From Chromobacterium haemolyticum (GTDB taxonomy: Bacteria; Pseudomonadota; Gammaproteobacteria; Burkholderiales; Chromobacteriaceae): DNA of 64,000 nucleotides. The DNA lies in assembly GCF_002081825.1 (NCBI RefSeq), contig NZ_MUKU01000012.1:89126-153125 (forward strand), given 5' to 3'. Positions within the stretch are counted from its first letter, which is position 1. Each line of letters starts with the position of its first letter. The notes below the pieces were generated by a model that was given only the letters and a program-made list of their open reading frames with translations, did no database searches and was not told the DNA's origin. Shown in pieces: positions 15,066-24,393 of this stretch. Both the position numbers and the translations under genes were made by a program.

Positions 15066-16847
15066 TTAGCCCATCAGGTTCAGAATGCTGGAGAAGGTGG
15101 TTTGCGCCACCTGTATCACCTTGCTGCACGCCTGATAGGACTGTTGATACTTGATCAGATTGGCCGCCTCCTGATCCAGGCTCACCCCGGTGACGTTGGA
15201 CAGGCTTTCCGTGGTCTGCTTCAACGTATTCAGCATGGCCGCGGACTGCAATTGCGCGGTATTGGTCTGATTGCCCACCGAAGCCACCAGCGTCGAATAA
15301 TAGGAACCATAGGACTGATTGCCCACCAGCTTAAGGTTCTGCTGCGCCAGCAACTCGCGCAAATTGGTGTTGTCGCCCGGCGGCGGCTTGGTGCCGGCCG
15401 GGGCCGGCCCCACGGTAAAAGTCTGGCCGTTGATCGGCGCGCCGGACAGCTGAAAGCTGACACCCACGTCCACCGGCGGCACCGCCGTTGTCTGCAACTT
15501 GAAGCTGTTGCTGGCACCACCGCCCACCGGAACCACATTGTAAGGTCCGCCGCCGTTGGGGCCGGTGATGGTGGCGGTCATCGTCGCCGGACTGCCGGCG
15601 GCGGTAACGGTCATCCCGGTCATGCCGATGGACGGATGGGTACCGGTGCCGGGAAAAACCGGCGGGACGCTATTGATGCTGCCCGCGTAACCGCCCGGCA
15701 GCGTGGCCCACACGCCGCTCATGGTGACGCCGTTGCCGCCGGCACCGCCAGTGGACACCATATTGGACGCGGTGGCCAACTTATTGGGGTCGCCCATCAG
15801 TACTTGCAGATTGCTGGCCGCATTCTGCGGATTGGAGGCGTAGCCGCTCAGATCGTTGAAAATGGGTTGGCCGGCTCCGCCGGTATTGTCCACGCCCAGT
15901 TGATTCTGATAATTGATTGAAGCGGAAAAATTGATCGCCATCGTGCCCAACTGCTGCCGAGCCTGCAGCAGGGGACCATCGCGAAAGTTCAGCAAACCAC
16001 CCAGCTGGCCGCCGGAAACCAGATTGTTCGGAATCGCCGTCACCGTGCCGTTGGGATTGTTGAACACCAATTGCAAGGTGGTGGGATCGCTGGGCAGCGG
16101 CTGGGTGGCCAGGGTGTTGGTCTGACCGCCGGTCACCAGGGTCTGGCCGTTGCCGATATACACCGAGTAAGTGCCATCCGCCTGCGGCACCGCCTTGGCG
16201 CTGACCAACTTGTTCAGCTCCAGCATAGCCTGATCGCGCTGGTCCATCAGCGTATTGGGCTGCGCGCTCAGCTGATTGCCGCCGGTCAATGCGGCGATTT
16301 CGGTATTGAGGCTGGCGATCTGCGTGGCCAGCGCGTTGATGCTGTCCACCGTGGTCTTGATCTGGCCGTTGGCGCCGGACTGCAGCTGTTGTAGCTGTCC
16401 GTCGATGGTGGCGAACTTGGTGCTCAAGGCCTGAGCCATGTTCAACACGGTCTGCCGGCTGGGAATGGCGTCCGGCTGCTGCGACAGCGTCTGCATCGCG
16501 CCGAAGAAATCCTGCAAGGCGGGGAGGATGGACACGTCGGTCGACGCCATCAGATTGTTGATCTGATTCAGTTGCTTGACCTGGGTGCTGTAATAGCTGC
16601 TGTTGGTCTGCGCGGTTTGCACCTGACCGGACAAGAATTTGTCATAGGTGCGCAGCACATTGGTAACGTCCACGCCCTGCCCCAGGAAGCCGAAACCCTC
16701 ATATTGCGGCGTGCGGCCGGCCTGAGTGATGTATTGAACGTTGTACCCCGGCGTGGAGACGTTGGCGATGTTGTTGCCGGTTACCGACAAAGCCGTTTGA
16801 GCCGCATTCAGTCCGCTCACGCCGATCGAGAAAATATTGGAGCCCAT
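15066..16847 (-). CDS. flgK: Flagellar hook-associated protein 1
   Basis: 593 residues. FlgK is the junction ring attached to the hook. The N-terminal rod/hook motif (SGLNAAQTALSVTGNNIANV, then STPGY) and the C-terminal helix (NLIKYQQSYQACSKVIQVAQ) are diagnostic. The middle has a Gly/Pro/Thr-rich insert near residues 370-500, longer than in the E. coli protein. AGAGGT precedes the ATG. A nearly perfect sigma-28 promoter lies just upstream, so flgKL can be made as a late unit apart from the rest of the operon. Confidence 0.96.
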   Translation of the reverse strand: MGSNIFSIGVSGLNAAQTALSVTGNNIANVSTPGYNVQYITQAGRTPQYEGFGFLGQGVDVTNVLRTYDKFLSGQVQTAQTNSSYYSTQVKQLNQINNLMASTDVSILPALQDFFGAMQTLSQQPDAIPSRQTVLNMAQALSTKFATIDGQLQQLQSGANGQIKTTVDSINALATQIASLNTEIAALTGGNQLSAQPNTLMDQRDQAMLELNKLVSAKAVPQADGTYSVYIGNGQTLVTGGQTNTLATQPLPSDPTTLQLVFNNPNGTVTAIPNNLVSGGQLGGLLNFRDGPLLQARQQLGTMAINFSASINYQNQLGVDNTGGAGQPIFNDLSGYASNPQNAASNLQVLMGDPNKLATASNMVSTGGAGGNGVTMSGVWATLPGGYAGSINSVPPVFPGTGTHPSIGMTGMTVTAAGSPATMTATITGPNGGGPYNVVPVGGGASNSFKLQTTAVPPVDVGVSFQLSGAPINGQTFTVGPAPAGTKPPPGDNTNLRELLAQQNLKLVGNQSYGSYYSTLVASVGNQTNTAQLQSAAMLNTLKQTTESLSNVTGVSLDQEAANLIKYQQSYQACSKVIQVAQTTFSSILNLMG

Positions 16848-16865
16848 GATTTACCTCTGTTTGCT

Positions 16866-16892
16866 TTATCGGCCCGACGCGCCGAAACTTGA
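16866..16892 (-). promoter_or_regulatory. Sigma-28 (FliA) promoter of flgKL
   Basis: On the minus strand TCAAGTTT (16892-16885), an 11-nt spacer and a perfect GCCGATAA (16873-16866). It lies in the 81-bp gap between flgJ and flgK. Confidence 0.85.
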
Positions 16893-16928
16893 CCCTGAAG
16901 CGCAAGTTCCGCCGCCGCTGCCTTGTCC

Positions 16929-17915
16929 TCAACTGCGCGTGGTTTGCTGCGCCAATGTCGCCGCCACGTCCACCAGCTTGCGCGCGTAGCGCGGATCGGT
17001 GGCGTAGCCGCCGGATTGCAGCGCATGCGCGAAACCATACATGTTCTGCCCTTGGTTCAACGCGCTCTTGTAGCGCGGCGAATCCTTCAACAGACGGGCA
17101 TAATCGCTGAAAGCCTCGGCGTAAGAACCGTAGGCGCGGAATTTTTCCACCCGCTTCTGTGCGATCCCACCCTCGTATTCGGTGGTCATCACGCTAACCG
17201 TGCGCCCTTGCCAATCCCCGCTGGCCTTGATGCCGAACAGATTATGGCTGTTGCTGCCGTCCGGGTGGCGGATCGCCCGCTTGCCCCAGCCGCTTTCCAG
17301 CGCCGCATGCGCGACCACCGCTTCAGGCGCCACGCCCAGTTGGGCCGCGGCCGTGCGGGCATGCGGCAACATCTCGGCGGCGAAGTCACGGCTACCGCCC
17401 TTGCCGGCCGCTTCGGTCTTGGCCTGAGCCGCCGGGGTAGCCAAGGTCAGCGCCGCGCCGGCGGTCTGCTGCGCCTCCTGGTAGGCCAGCAAGGCCTTGG
17501 AGCCACCGGTCGGACGCGCGGCCAGTTGCGGGCCCGGAGCGGCGTAAACCGTGTGCGCGCTCTTGTCGTCCGGATCGAAATTCGACTGTTTGGCGATCTG
17601 GCGATACAGCATATCGCCCAAACCCAAACCGCCGTTGGAACTCAAGGCCTGAGTCAGTTGCTGATCGTACAGGCCCTGGTAGGTGTTCAAATCGTTGGAT
17701 TCGCCTTCCGGGTCGAACTTGGTCTCGCGCATATTCTTGAGCAAGGTGTTCATCAATAAGGCCTCGAACTGCGACGCCACTTGCCGCGCCGCGCCCTTTG
17801 GGTCTTTGATCGCCTGTGCCCGCAGCTCATTCAGCTGGCTCGGATCCACAGCCAACTGCCGGTTTAGCAAATCGTTGGCGCTCATGGCACCGGTATTGAT
17901 GGACTGAATCGTCAT
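16929..17915 (-). CDS. flgJ: Flagellar rod-capping protein and peptidoglycan hydrolase
   Basis: 328 residues, the usual two-domain FlgJ. The N-terminal rod-binding domain (about 20-110) contains ASQFEALLMNTLLKNMRE. After a linker, the glucosaminidase domain (about 175-328) has AHAALESGWGKRAI, with E207 as the expected catalytic residue. It caps the growing rod and opens the cell wall in the periplasm. The start is the Met at 17915, behind CAGGAGCG. Unlike its neighbours it lies behind a long hairpin that separates it from flgI. Confidence 0.95.
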   Translation of the reverse strand: MTIQSINTGAMSANDLLNRQLAVDPSQLNELRAQAIKDPKGAARQVASQFEALLMNTLLKNMRETKFDPEGESNDLNTYQGLYDQQLTQALSSNGGLGLGDMLYRQIAKQSNFDPDDKSAHTVYAAPGPQLAARPTGGSKALLAYQEAQQTAGAALTLATPAAQAKTEAAGKGGSRDFAAEMLPHARTAAAQLGVAPEAVVAHAALESGWGKRAIRHPDGSNSHNLFGIKASGDWQGRTVSVMTTEYEGGIAQKRVEKFRAYGSYAEAFSDYARLLKDSPRYKSALNQGQNMYGFAHALQSGGYATDPRYARKLVDVAATLAQQTTRS

Positions 17916-17951
17916 TTCTCGCTCCTGGAATTCATCTAAAAGCAAGATTCG

Positions 17952-17995
17952 GGCCAGAAAAAAAGACGGCTGCTTGGCCGTCTTTTTTTCTGGCC
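17952..17995. terminator. 19-bp perfect hairpin between flgI and flgJ
   Basis: The arms are at 17952-17970 and 17977-17995, with a 6-nt loop. Each arm carries a run of seven As or Ts followed or preceded by GGCC, so the T run is inside the stem. It could end transcription or protect mRNA inside the flg cluster. Confidence 0.6.
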
Positions 17996-18004
17996 TCGCA
18001 AGGC

Positions 18005-19102
18005 TCAGATGATCTGCAAGTCTGCTTTCAGCGCGCCGGCGGACTTCATCGCCTGCAAAATGGAAATCAGGTCCTGAGCATTCGCGCCCAGCGCGTTCAG
18101 CGCCGCCACCACTCGCGACAGATTGGCTCCATTGGGCAGGCTAATCAGCTTGCTGCCCGGGGTGTTGATGCTGATGTCCGCCTGGTTGGTCACCGTAGTC
18201 TTGCCGCCCGACAACGGATTGGGCTGACTCACTTGCGGCGTGTTGCTGACGGTTACGGTCAGGTTGCCGTGCGATACCGCGCACGGCGCCAGGGTCACCG
18301 CCTGATTCATCACGATGGAGCCGGTGCGGGCGTTGATGATGACGGTGGGGGAAACATCTGCCGGGTCGACGGCAATATTTTCCATCTTGGACAGAAACTG
18401 CACGCGCTGGTCCGGATCGAACGGCGCGCGCACTTCGATCAGCCTGCCGTCTACCGCGCGCGCGGTGCCCTGGCCGAACGATTTGTTGATCGCCTGCACC
18501 ACGCGGTTGGCGGTGGTGAAATCGGACTCGCGCAGTTCCAGATTGACGAATTCGCCGGACCCCAGCGCGGTAGGCACTTCGCGCTCCACCGTGGCGCCCG
18601 CGGGAATGCGGCCCACGCTAAGCTGATTGATCTGGGCGGAGCTGCCGCCCGCCGAGGCGCCGGCGCCGCCGACGACCACATTGCCCTGCGCCATCGCGTA
18701 GATCTGACCATCCGCGCCTTTTAGCGGCGACAGCAGCAAGGTGCCGCCGCGCAGGCTTTTGGCATCGCCGATCGACGAAGCCGTCACGTCTATCGCCTGC
18801 CCCTGCCGCGCAAACGGCGGCAAAGTCGCAGTCAGCGTGACTGCGGCGATGTTCTTGGGATCGAGCTTGGTGCCGGGAGGCACTTGTACGCCCAACTGGT
18901 TCAACATATTGGACATCGCCTGACCGGTGAACGGCGAAGAGGTGACTTTGTCACCGCTACCATCCAGGCCCACCACCAGGCCGTAGCCTATCAGTTGGTT
19001 GGGACGCACCCCACCGACATTGGTCAGATCCTTCAAACGCTGCGCCGCCATGGCCGGGAACAGCGCCAGCGCCAACAACATCCCTAACATCAATCGCTTC
19101 AT
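18005..19102 (-). CDS. flgI: Flagellar P-ring protein
   Basis: 365 residues. FlgI is the periplasmic P-ring bushing in the peptidoglycan layer. A Sec signal peptide (MKRLMLGMLLALALFPAMA) is followed by the mature start AQRLKDLTNVGGVRPNQLIG and the GYGLVVGLDGSGD motif, both hallmarks. Length is normal. It follows flgH by about 60 bp and is followed by a long hairpin before flgJ. Confidence 0.96.
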   Translation of the reverse strand: MKRLMLGMLLALALFPAMAAQRLKDLTNVGGVRPNQLIGYGLVVGLDGSGDKVTSSPFTGQAMSNMLNQLGVQVPPGTKLDPKNIAAVTLTATLPPFARQGQAIDVTASSIGDAKSLRGGTLLLSPLKGADGQIYAMAQGNVVVGGAGASAGGSSAQINQLSVGRIPAGATVEREVPTALGSGEFVNLELRESDFTTANRVVQAINKSFGQGTARAVDGRLIEVRAPFDPDQRVQFLSKMENIAVDPADVSPTVIINARTGSIVMNQAVTLAPCAVSHGNLTVTVSNTPQVSQPNPLSGGKTTVTNQADISINTPGSKLISLPNGANLSRVVAALNALGANAQDLISILQAMKSAGALKADLQII

Positions 19103-19161
19103 TTTCCGCCCGCTTTCAGCCCATCGCGCCCGCTAAGCGACCGCGGCGGGCCGGTAATCCG

Positions 19162-19842
19162 TTAAATCGGCAATATGCTCATGAAAAACTTGGCCAGCCA
19201 GCCCGGCTCATTGTACAGCCGGTGCGTGCCCTTGGTCTGCTGCTCGATGCGGGCATCCGCCACCTTGAGCGAAGACACGCTGCGATCCGCGCTGATATCG
19301 CGCGGATTGACCACGCCGGACAGCCGGATCGACTCGGTATCGCTGTTCACACGCACGACTTTTTCGCCACTGATCGACAAATTACCGTTGGGCAACACCT
19401 CCAACACCGTGACAGTGATGGAGCTGACAAAGGAGGTGGCCACCTTGTTGTCGCCCTTGCCGGTATTGTTGGCCGAACCCGAGCCGCCAAAATTGGCCCC
19501 GGCCAAACCACCGGCGGCGCCGCTGGGTAGGAAGGGAATCTTGATGCCGGCGTTGATGCTGCTGTTCAGGCCCGAGGTGCGGGTATTGGTTGTCTGCTCC
19601 GACGCCGACGTCGACGAGTTTTCCTGGATGTTCACCGTCAAGGTGTCGCCGACATAGGCCGGCATCCGGTCCTGAAACAAAGGCCGGTAACTGGCCACCT
19701 GGAAAATCGAGCCATTGGTGGGCATGCTGACCGGCTGCGGCTGCGGCCGCGCGCTGGTCGGCTGCTGCACCAGCGGCGGCTCCTGGGTCACGCAAGCGCT
19801 TAATAGTGCGGCCAGCATCGCCGCCATCGCCATCGCCTTCAT
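19162..19842 (-). CDS. flgH: Flagellar L-ring lipoprotein
   Basis: 226 residues. FlgH forms the outer-membrane L-ring. The signal peptide ends in the lipobox LLSAC, so the mature protein starts at a lipid-modified Cys. GSIFQVASYRPLF, then DTLTVNIQE and the C-terminal LSGVVNPRDI are typical. I chose the Met at 19842, since GAGGTG lies at the right distance; a TTG five codons earlier is the alternative. Confidence 0.95.
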   Translation of the reverse strand: MKAMAMAAMLAALLSACVTQEPPLVQQPTSARPQPQPVSMPTNGSIFQVASYRPLFQDRMPAYVGDTLTVNIQENSSTSASEQTTNTRTSGLNSSINAGIKIPFLPSGAAGGLAGANFGGSGSANNTGKGDNKVATSFVSSITVTVLEVLPNGNLSISGEKVVRVNSDTESIRLSGVVNPRDISADRSVSSLKVADARIEQQTKGTHRLYNEPGWLAKFFMSILPI

Positions 19843-19901
19843 CAAACACCTCGTCAATTCAAATCTCGATCGACCGCCTTCTGCCGGCGGCCCGCTCCGG
19901 C

Positions 19902-20684
19902 TTACAGCTGGCTCAGTTTCTGCAGCATCTGATCCGCAGTGGTGATCGCCCGCGAGTTCATTTCAAACGCGCGCTGCGCGGTGATCATATTGACCAGTTC
20001 CTCGGTGACGTTGACGTTGGACGCTTCCACGAAACCGGAACGCACCGCGCCGCGGGTATCGGTCTGCGGGTCCCCGTCCTGCGGATCGCCGGAGGATGCG
20101 GACTGCAAATACAGGTTGTTGCCCACGCTTTCCAGGCCCTGCGGGTTGATGAAGGTGGTGAGCTGGATGGTGCCCGCGGTTTGCGCCGCCGGGTTATTGG
20201 GTAAAAAGTACTGCACCACCCCGGCGGTGGACACCGTAATCTGGTTGGCGGTACCGGGGATGTTGATATTGGGATTCAGCGGATAGCCGTCAGGGTTCAC
20301 CACGTCGCCATTGGAGTTGCGCTTGAACTCGCCGTTGCGGGTATACGCGGTGGTGCCGTCCGGCAGCTGGATGCGGAAGAAGCCCTCGCCGGCGATCGCC
20401 ATGTCCAGCGGCTGCCCGGTCTGAGTCATATTCCCCTGGGAGTGGATGCGGGCGGTGGCCACCGCCGCCGAACCGGTTCCCACCTGCAGACCGGTGGGCG
20501 TGGTGTTGCCGTTGGCCAACTGCGCGCCGGGCTGACGCAAGGTCTGGTAATACAAGTCCTCGAAAATGCCGCGGCTGCGCTTGAAACCCACGGTGTTGAC
20601 GTTAGCCAGGTTATTGGACACCACGTCCAGTTGAAACTGGCTGGAATCCATGCCGGTCTTGGCGATGTACAGTGCGCGCATCAT
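19902..20684 (-). CDS. flgG: Flagellar distal rod protein
   Basis: 260 residues, the standard length. The start MMRALYIAKTGMD and the following LDVVSNNLANVNTVGFKRS motif identify FlgG, which forms the distal rod. The C-terminal LVNMITAQRAFEMNSRAI is the shared rod/hook helix. I took the first of the two adjacent Met codons; GAGGT lies upstream. The longer upstream frame is not needed. Confidence 0.96.
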   Translation of the reverse strand: MMRALYIAKTGMDSSQFQLDVVSNNLANVNTVGFKRSRGIFEDLYYQTLRQPGAQLANGNTTPTGLQVGTGSAAVATARIHSQGNMTQTGQPLDMAIAGEGFFRIQLPDGTTAYTRNGEFKRNSNGDVVNPDGYPLNPNINIPGTANQITVSTAGVVQYFLPNNPAAQTAGTIQLTTFINPQGLESVGNNLYLQSASSGDPQDGDPQTDTRGAVRSGFVEASNVNVTEELVNMITAQRAFEMNSRAITTADQMLQKLSQL

Positions 20685-20756
20685 GGCTTGTTTACCTCGT
20701 CTCCAGAACCGCACAGCCTCTACCGGGCCGCCGCGGCGAAATCTTAATCTTATGGT

Positions 20757-21500
20757 TTAACCGTTGGTGGACAACAGCTGAGCCGCCTGCTGATCGCCTT
20801 GCTGCGCGGTCTGCATCAGACGGACGTTGAGGTCGTACTGGCGGGCGTGGGAGATCATCTGCACCAGGCTTTCCACCGAATTGACATTGCTGGCCTCCAA
20901 CATTTCCGGCACCAGCTTGACGTTGGCGTCGGCGGCCGCGTTGCCGCCACCGTTGACGCGGAACAGGCCGTCCTCGCCCTTGTACACATCCTTGGGGCCC
21001 GGATTGACCATCTTGATCTGTCCGACCAACTGCGGCGTGCGCACTACGCCGGATAGCGGAATCGCCACTACCGAACCGTCTTCCCCCAATTGAATGCGGG
21101 AACCTGTGGGCACAACGATGGGACCGCCGTCGCCCATGATGGGCAGGCCAGAACGGGTGCGCATCATGCCGGTGGCGTCGAGCACATAGCCGCCATCGCG
21201 AGTATAAGCTTCGGCGCCGTCCGGTGCCTGCACCGCGAAGAAGCCCTTGGAGCCGATGGCGAAATCGCTGACGTTGCCGGTATGCATCAGGCTGCCCTGG
21301 CTCAGGTCGTGGCCCACGGTGTTGTCCACCACATAGGTCCGCGTCGGCGCGCCCTCGCCCACCACTGGCAAGGCGCGAAACGCCACCACGTCGGCCTTGA
21401 AGCCGTTGGTGTGCACATTGGCCAGATTGTTGGCGGTGGTGGCTTGCTGCCACATCACGTGCTTGGCGCCGTTCATCGCCAGGTAAAGCATTCTATCCAT
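20757..21500 (-). CDS. flgF: Flagellar proximal rod protein FlgF
   Basis: 247 residues. FlgF belongs to the proximal rod. The N-terminal MDRMLYLAMNGAKHVMWQQ, followed by TTANNLANVHTNGFKADVVA, is typical, as is the C-terminal LVQMISHARQYDLNVRLMQ. It lies between flgE and flgG with short gaps, inside the single minus-strand cluster. Confidence 0.95.
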   Translation of the reverse strand: MDRMLYLAMNGAKHVMWQQATTANNLANVHTNGFKADVVAFRALPVVGEGAPTRTYVVDNTVGHDLSQGSLMHTGNVSDFAIGSKGFFAVQAPDGAEAYTRDGGYVLDATGMMRTRSGLPIMGDGGPIVVPTGSRIQLGEDGSVVAIPLSGVVRTPQLVGQIKMVNPGPKDVYKGEDGLFRVNGGGNAAADANVKLVPEMLEASNVNSVESLVQMISHARQYDLNVRLMQTAQQGDQQAAQLLSTNG

Positions 21501-21517
21501 CGCGCGCGCTCAGTTCA

Positions 21518-22762
21518 TCAGATGTTCAGCAAGGTCTGCACCAGGGTGTCCTGGGTCTTGATGGTCTGCGCATTGGCCTGGTAATAGCGCTGCGCGGTGA
21601 TCATATTGACCAGTTCCGCGGTCAGATCGACGTTGGAATCCTCCACCGCGCCGGCCTGAATAGTGCCGGTATTGCCGGTGCCGGGCGCATTGTAGGAGGC
21701 GATGCCGGAATCGTAGGTCTGCGCCCACAGATTATTGCCCTTGGACTGCAAGCCTTGCGGATTGATGAAGTTGGCGAGAGCAACCTGGCCTATGGTCTTG
21801 GTCTGGCCGTTGGTGAACGTCGCCTGGATGATGCCGGAGGACGAAATATTGATGCCCTTCAGGTTACCGGGCGCGGAGCCGTCGATGGTCGGCGGAGTGG
21901 TCACGCCGAAGTTCTGCCCCACCTGGGTGGAGCCGGTAAAGCTGAAGGCCACGGTCTGTGGCACCGCCGAGCCGTTGAGCGGGCTGGGGGTGAAATTGAT
22001 ATTGAACGGTCCGGGCGTGGTCAGCACGCCAGAGGTATTGAAGGTCAGCGAAAAATTGTTGCTGTTGGGCGGTGTGTTATTGGCCGGGTTGCCGTCCACA
22101 TAGGCGGTCGCGGTCCAGGTCCGGCCGGCGGCGGTGGGCGCGCCGGCGACATAGTACATGGTCACCTGGTGCGGGTTGCCCAGCGAATCGTAAACCGTAT
22201 TGGTGTTCGACCAGTTGTAGGAGGCCGAATTGGTCGGGTCCAGCGGCGTAACGGTCGGCACCGTGCTGCGGGAATCCAGGTTGATGCCAAGGGTGGCCTT
22301 GGTGGTGGCCTGCGGTGACACCAGGTTGGAGTTCAGCTGTATTTTGCTGACCGGTCCCTGGGTGATATTGCCGGCGGCGTCCGCCTGCCATCCCTGCAAG
22401 AAGTTGCCGTTATTGACCACATAGCCCTGATTATTGATCTGGAACTGGCCGTTACGGGTGTAGGACAAGGTGCCGTCCGGCTGGGCCACGGTGAAGAAGC
22501 CGCCGTTGTTGATCGCCAGGTCCAAGCTGCGGCCCGTAGTGGTCACGTTGCCGTTGCTCATGTTCTGCGTCACCGCGGCCACCTTGACGCCAATGCCCGG
22601 CGTGGTGGTGGCGATGCCGTACAGGGTATTGCCGTACATGTCGGCAAACTCAGTGCGCGAACTCTTGAAGCCCACGGTGTTGGCGTTGGCCACGTTGTTG
22701 CCGATGGTGTCCAGTTGGGTGGAGGCGGCGTTCAAGCCGCTCAAACCTTGTTGAAAGCCCAT
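21518..22762 (-). CDS. flgE: Flagellar hook protein
   Basis: 414 residues. FlgE polymerises into the hook after export. The N-terminus (MGFQQGLSGLNAASTQLDTI, then GNNVANANTVGFKSSR) and the C-terminal helix (ELVNMITAQRYYQANAQTIK) are the canonical hook motifs. The central domains are Asn/Thr/Pro-rich, as usual. The FlgD scaffold gene precedes it. Confidence 0.96.
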   Translation of the reverse strand: MGFQQGLSGLNAASTQLDTIGNNVANANTVGFKSSRTEFADMYGNTLYGIATTTPGIGVKVAAVTQNMSNGNVTTTGRSLDLAINNGGFFTVAQPDGTLSYTRNGQFQINNQGYVVNNGNFLQGWQADAAGNITQGPVSKIQLNSNLVSPQATTKATLGINLDSRSTVPTVTPLDPTNSASYNWSNTNTVYDSLGNPHQVTMYYVAGAPTAAGRTWTATAYVDGNPANNTPPNSNNFSLTFNTSGVLTTPGPFNINFTPSPLNGSAVPQTVAFSFTGSTQVGQNFGVTTPPTIDGSAPGNLKGINISSSGIIQATFTNGQTKTIGQVALANFINPQGLQSKGNNLWAQTYDSGIASYNAPGTGNTGTIQAGAVEDSNVDLTAELVNMITAQRYYQANAQTIKTQDTLVQTLLNI

Positions 22763-22798
22763 GATGTCAGTCCTTGAAGTCGAATGAGGCCAGCGGGA

Positions 22799-23509
22799 TC
22801 AGGCGGTCATCTGCGCCACGTCGCCCAATTGGGCGCGGCTGCCGTCCGGTAGCACCAGTTCGGGAATGCCCTGATCCCAGGCCACCGCGGTCACTGTCTG
22901 CGTGTTGTAGGCCACGGCCGTAGTGCTGCCATTGGCGCTGGCCTGGGTCACGTCGGCGCTGAAGCTGTATTTGCCCGCCGGCACCACTTCGCCCTTGTCG
23001 TTCTTGCCGTCCCAGCTGAAGGTGTTGACGCCGGCCACCGGCTTGTCGATGGTCATGGTGCGGACCACATTGCCGTTGGCGTCCTTGACGCTGACTTTCA
23101 CAGTCTGCGCCGGGCCGTTCAGCAACACGCCGGCCGGGGTGGTGCCGCCATCCGGCGGCTTGGGCAGGCTGCTGCCGGCCACCAGTACTTTTTTGCCTAT
23201 CATGCTGGACGCCATCAGCGACTGGGACGCCGCCTGCGCGCCGATCAGCGCCTGCATGGACTGATTTAGCTGCTGAATACCGCCCACTTGGCTGATCTGC
23301 GCCATCTGGGCCGTCATCTGACTGTTGTCCATCGGGTTCATCGGGTCTTGAGAACGCATCTGGGCCACGAACAGTTTCAGAAAGGTGTTCTGAATGTCGC
23401 TGGCGCTGGAGCCGACCACGCCGGAATTGCTCTTGCTGCCGTTGACGCTGCTGTTCGGGTTGGTCTGAGTCTGACTATTCAGTACGTCATAAGGATTTGC
23501 GCTAGCCAT
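22799..23509 (-). CDS. flgD: Flagellar hook assembly scaffold FlgD
   Basis: 236 residues. FlgD caps the growing hook and directs FlgE assembly. The N-terminal region carries the conserved FLKLFVAQMRSQDPMNPMDN block and the following MTAQMAQIS. The C-terminal half holds the FlgD Ig/Tudor-like domain (TFSWDGKNDKGEVVPAGKYS). AGAGGAG precedes the ATG at 23509. It lies between flgC and flgE. Confidence 0.95.
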   Translation of the reverse strand: MASANPYDVLNSQTQTNPNSSVNGSKSNSGVVGSSASDIQNTFLKLFVAQMRSQDPMNPMDNSQMTAQMAQISQVGGIQQLNQSMQALIGAQAASQSLMASSMIGKKVLVAGSSLPKPPDGGTTPAGVLLNGPAQTVKVSVKDANGNVVRTMTIDKPVAGVNTFSWDGKNDKGEVVPAGKYSFSADVTQASANGSTTAVAYNTQTVTAVAWDQGIPELVLPDGSRAQLGDVAQMTA

Positions 23510-23528
23510 CGCCGTTACTCCTCTCGCC

Positions 23529-23939
23529 TCACTGGCCCAGCTGCAGCACTTTCTGCTGCAGCGTCTTGGCCGTATTCATGATTTCGACATTATTCTGGTA
23601 GGCGCGGGAGGCGGCGATCATGTCGGCCATCTCCTCCACCGGATTCACATTCGGCATCGTCACGTAGCCGCGCTGGTCGGCCAGCGGATTGCCCGGGTCG
23701 TACTTGAGCCGCGGCGGGGTCTGATCTTCTACCACCGCGGTCACGCGCACGCCCGCCACCTGCGGCTGCGACGCCGTCACCGGAATCGCGGTGAACACCG
23801 CGTGACGCCCTTTGTAGGGCTCGCCGGTGGAGCTGGTCGAGCTTTCCGCGTTGGCGATATTGCTCGCCACCAGGCTGAGACGCATAGACTGCGCCGACAT
23901 GGCCGAACCGGAAATGGAAAACACATTGGACAAAGACAT
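23529..23939 (-). CDS. flgC: Flagellar proximal rod protein FlgC
   Basis: 136 residues, normal length. FlgC forms part of the proximal rod. The N-terminal SISGSAMSAQSMRLSLVASN, followed by IANAESS, and the C-terminal VEEMADMIAASRAYQNNVEI are the rod-protein helices. Its ATG overlaps the flgB stop codon by one base (TGATG), implying translational coupling. Confidence 0.96.
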   Translation of the reverse strand: MSLSNVFSISGSAMSAQSMRLSLVASNIANAESSTSSTGEPYKGRHAVFTAIPVTASQPQVAGVRVTAVVEDQTPPRLKYDPGNPLADQRGYVTMPNVNPVEEMADMIAASRAYQNNVEIMNTAKTLQQKVLQLGQ

Positions 23940-24352
23940 CAGCCATTGCCTCCCTGGCCCTGGATCGCCGAACTCAGGCCGCTGATCCGCTTGTTCAGAA
24001 AAGTCAGCGTCGACTGGAAGCGGACCGCGTTGTCGGCGAAAGCCGCGCGCTCCACATCCATGTCCACGGTGTTGCCGTCCACACTGGGCTGCACCGCCGC
24101 GCGGTATTGCAGCGCGGCGCCGCCGCTCGCGCCGCCGGCGCCCGCAAGGTGCCGGGCATCGGTCAAATTCATCGCCAAACGACCCTGCGCATCGGTTTGC
24201 GCCTGCAAGGCCTTGCCGAAATCAAAATCCACCGCTTTGTAGCTGGGGGTTTCGTCATTGGCGATATTGCTGGCCAGCACCTCGGTGCGATAGGCCCGCA
24301 AATTCAGCGCTCGCTGCTGAAAGTCGAAATGTTTGGCGATTTTGTCTAGCAT
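23939..24352 (-). CDS. flgB: Flagellar proximal rod protein FlgB
   Basis: 137 residues. FlgB is the most membrane-proximal rod subunit and the first gene of the flgBCDEFGHIJKL cluster. QQRALNLRAYRTEVLASNIA and the following NDETPSYKAVDFDF are diagnostic. AAGGAGG lies just before the ATG, and a consensus sigma-54 promoter lies about 24 bp further up. flgA, flgM and flgN are not in the window. Confidence 0.96.
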   Translation of the reverse strand: MLDKIAKHFDFQQRALNLRAYRTEVLASNIANDETPSYKAVDFDFGKALQAQTDAQGRLAMNLTDARHLAGAGGASGGAALQYRAAVQPSVDGNTVDMDVERAAFADNAVRFQSTLTFLNKRISGLSSAIQGQGGNG

Positions 24353-24375
24353 GTCAGCCTCCTTGAGGCGACGTT

Positions 24376-24393
24376 AAGCAGGAAGCGTGCCAA
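24376..24393 (-). promoter_or_regulatory. Sigma-54 (RpoN) promoter of the flg operon
   Basis: On the minus strand TTGGCACG followed by CTTCCTGCTT gives the exact GG-N10-GC spacing of the -24/-12 consensus. The predicted leader to flgB is about 14 nt. An FleQ/FlrC-type activator is expected, but its site was not identified. Confidence 0.88.
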
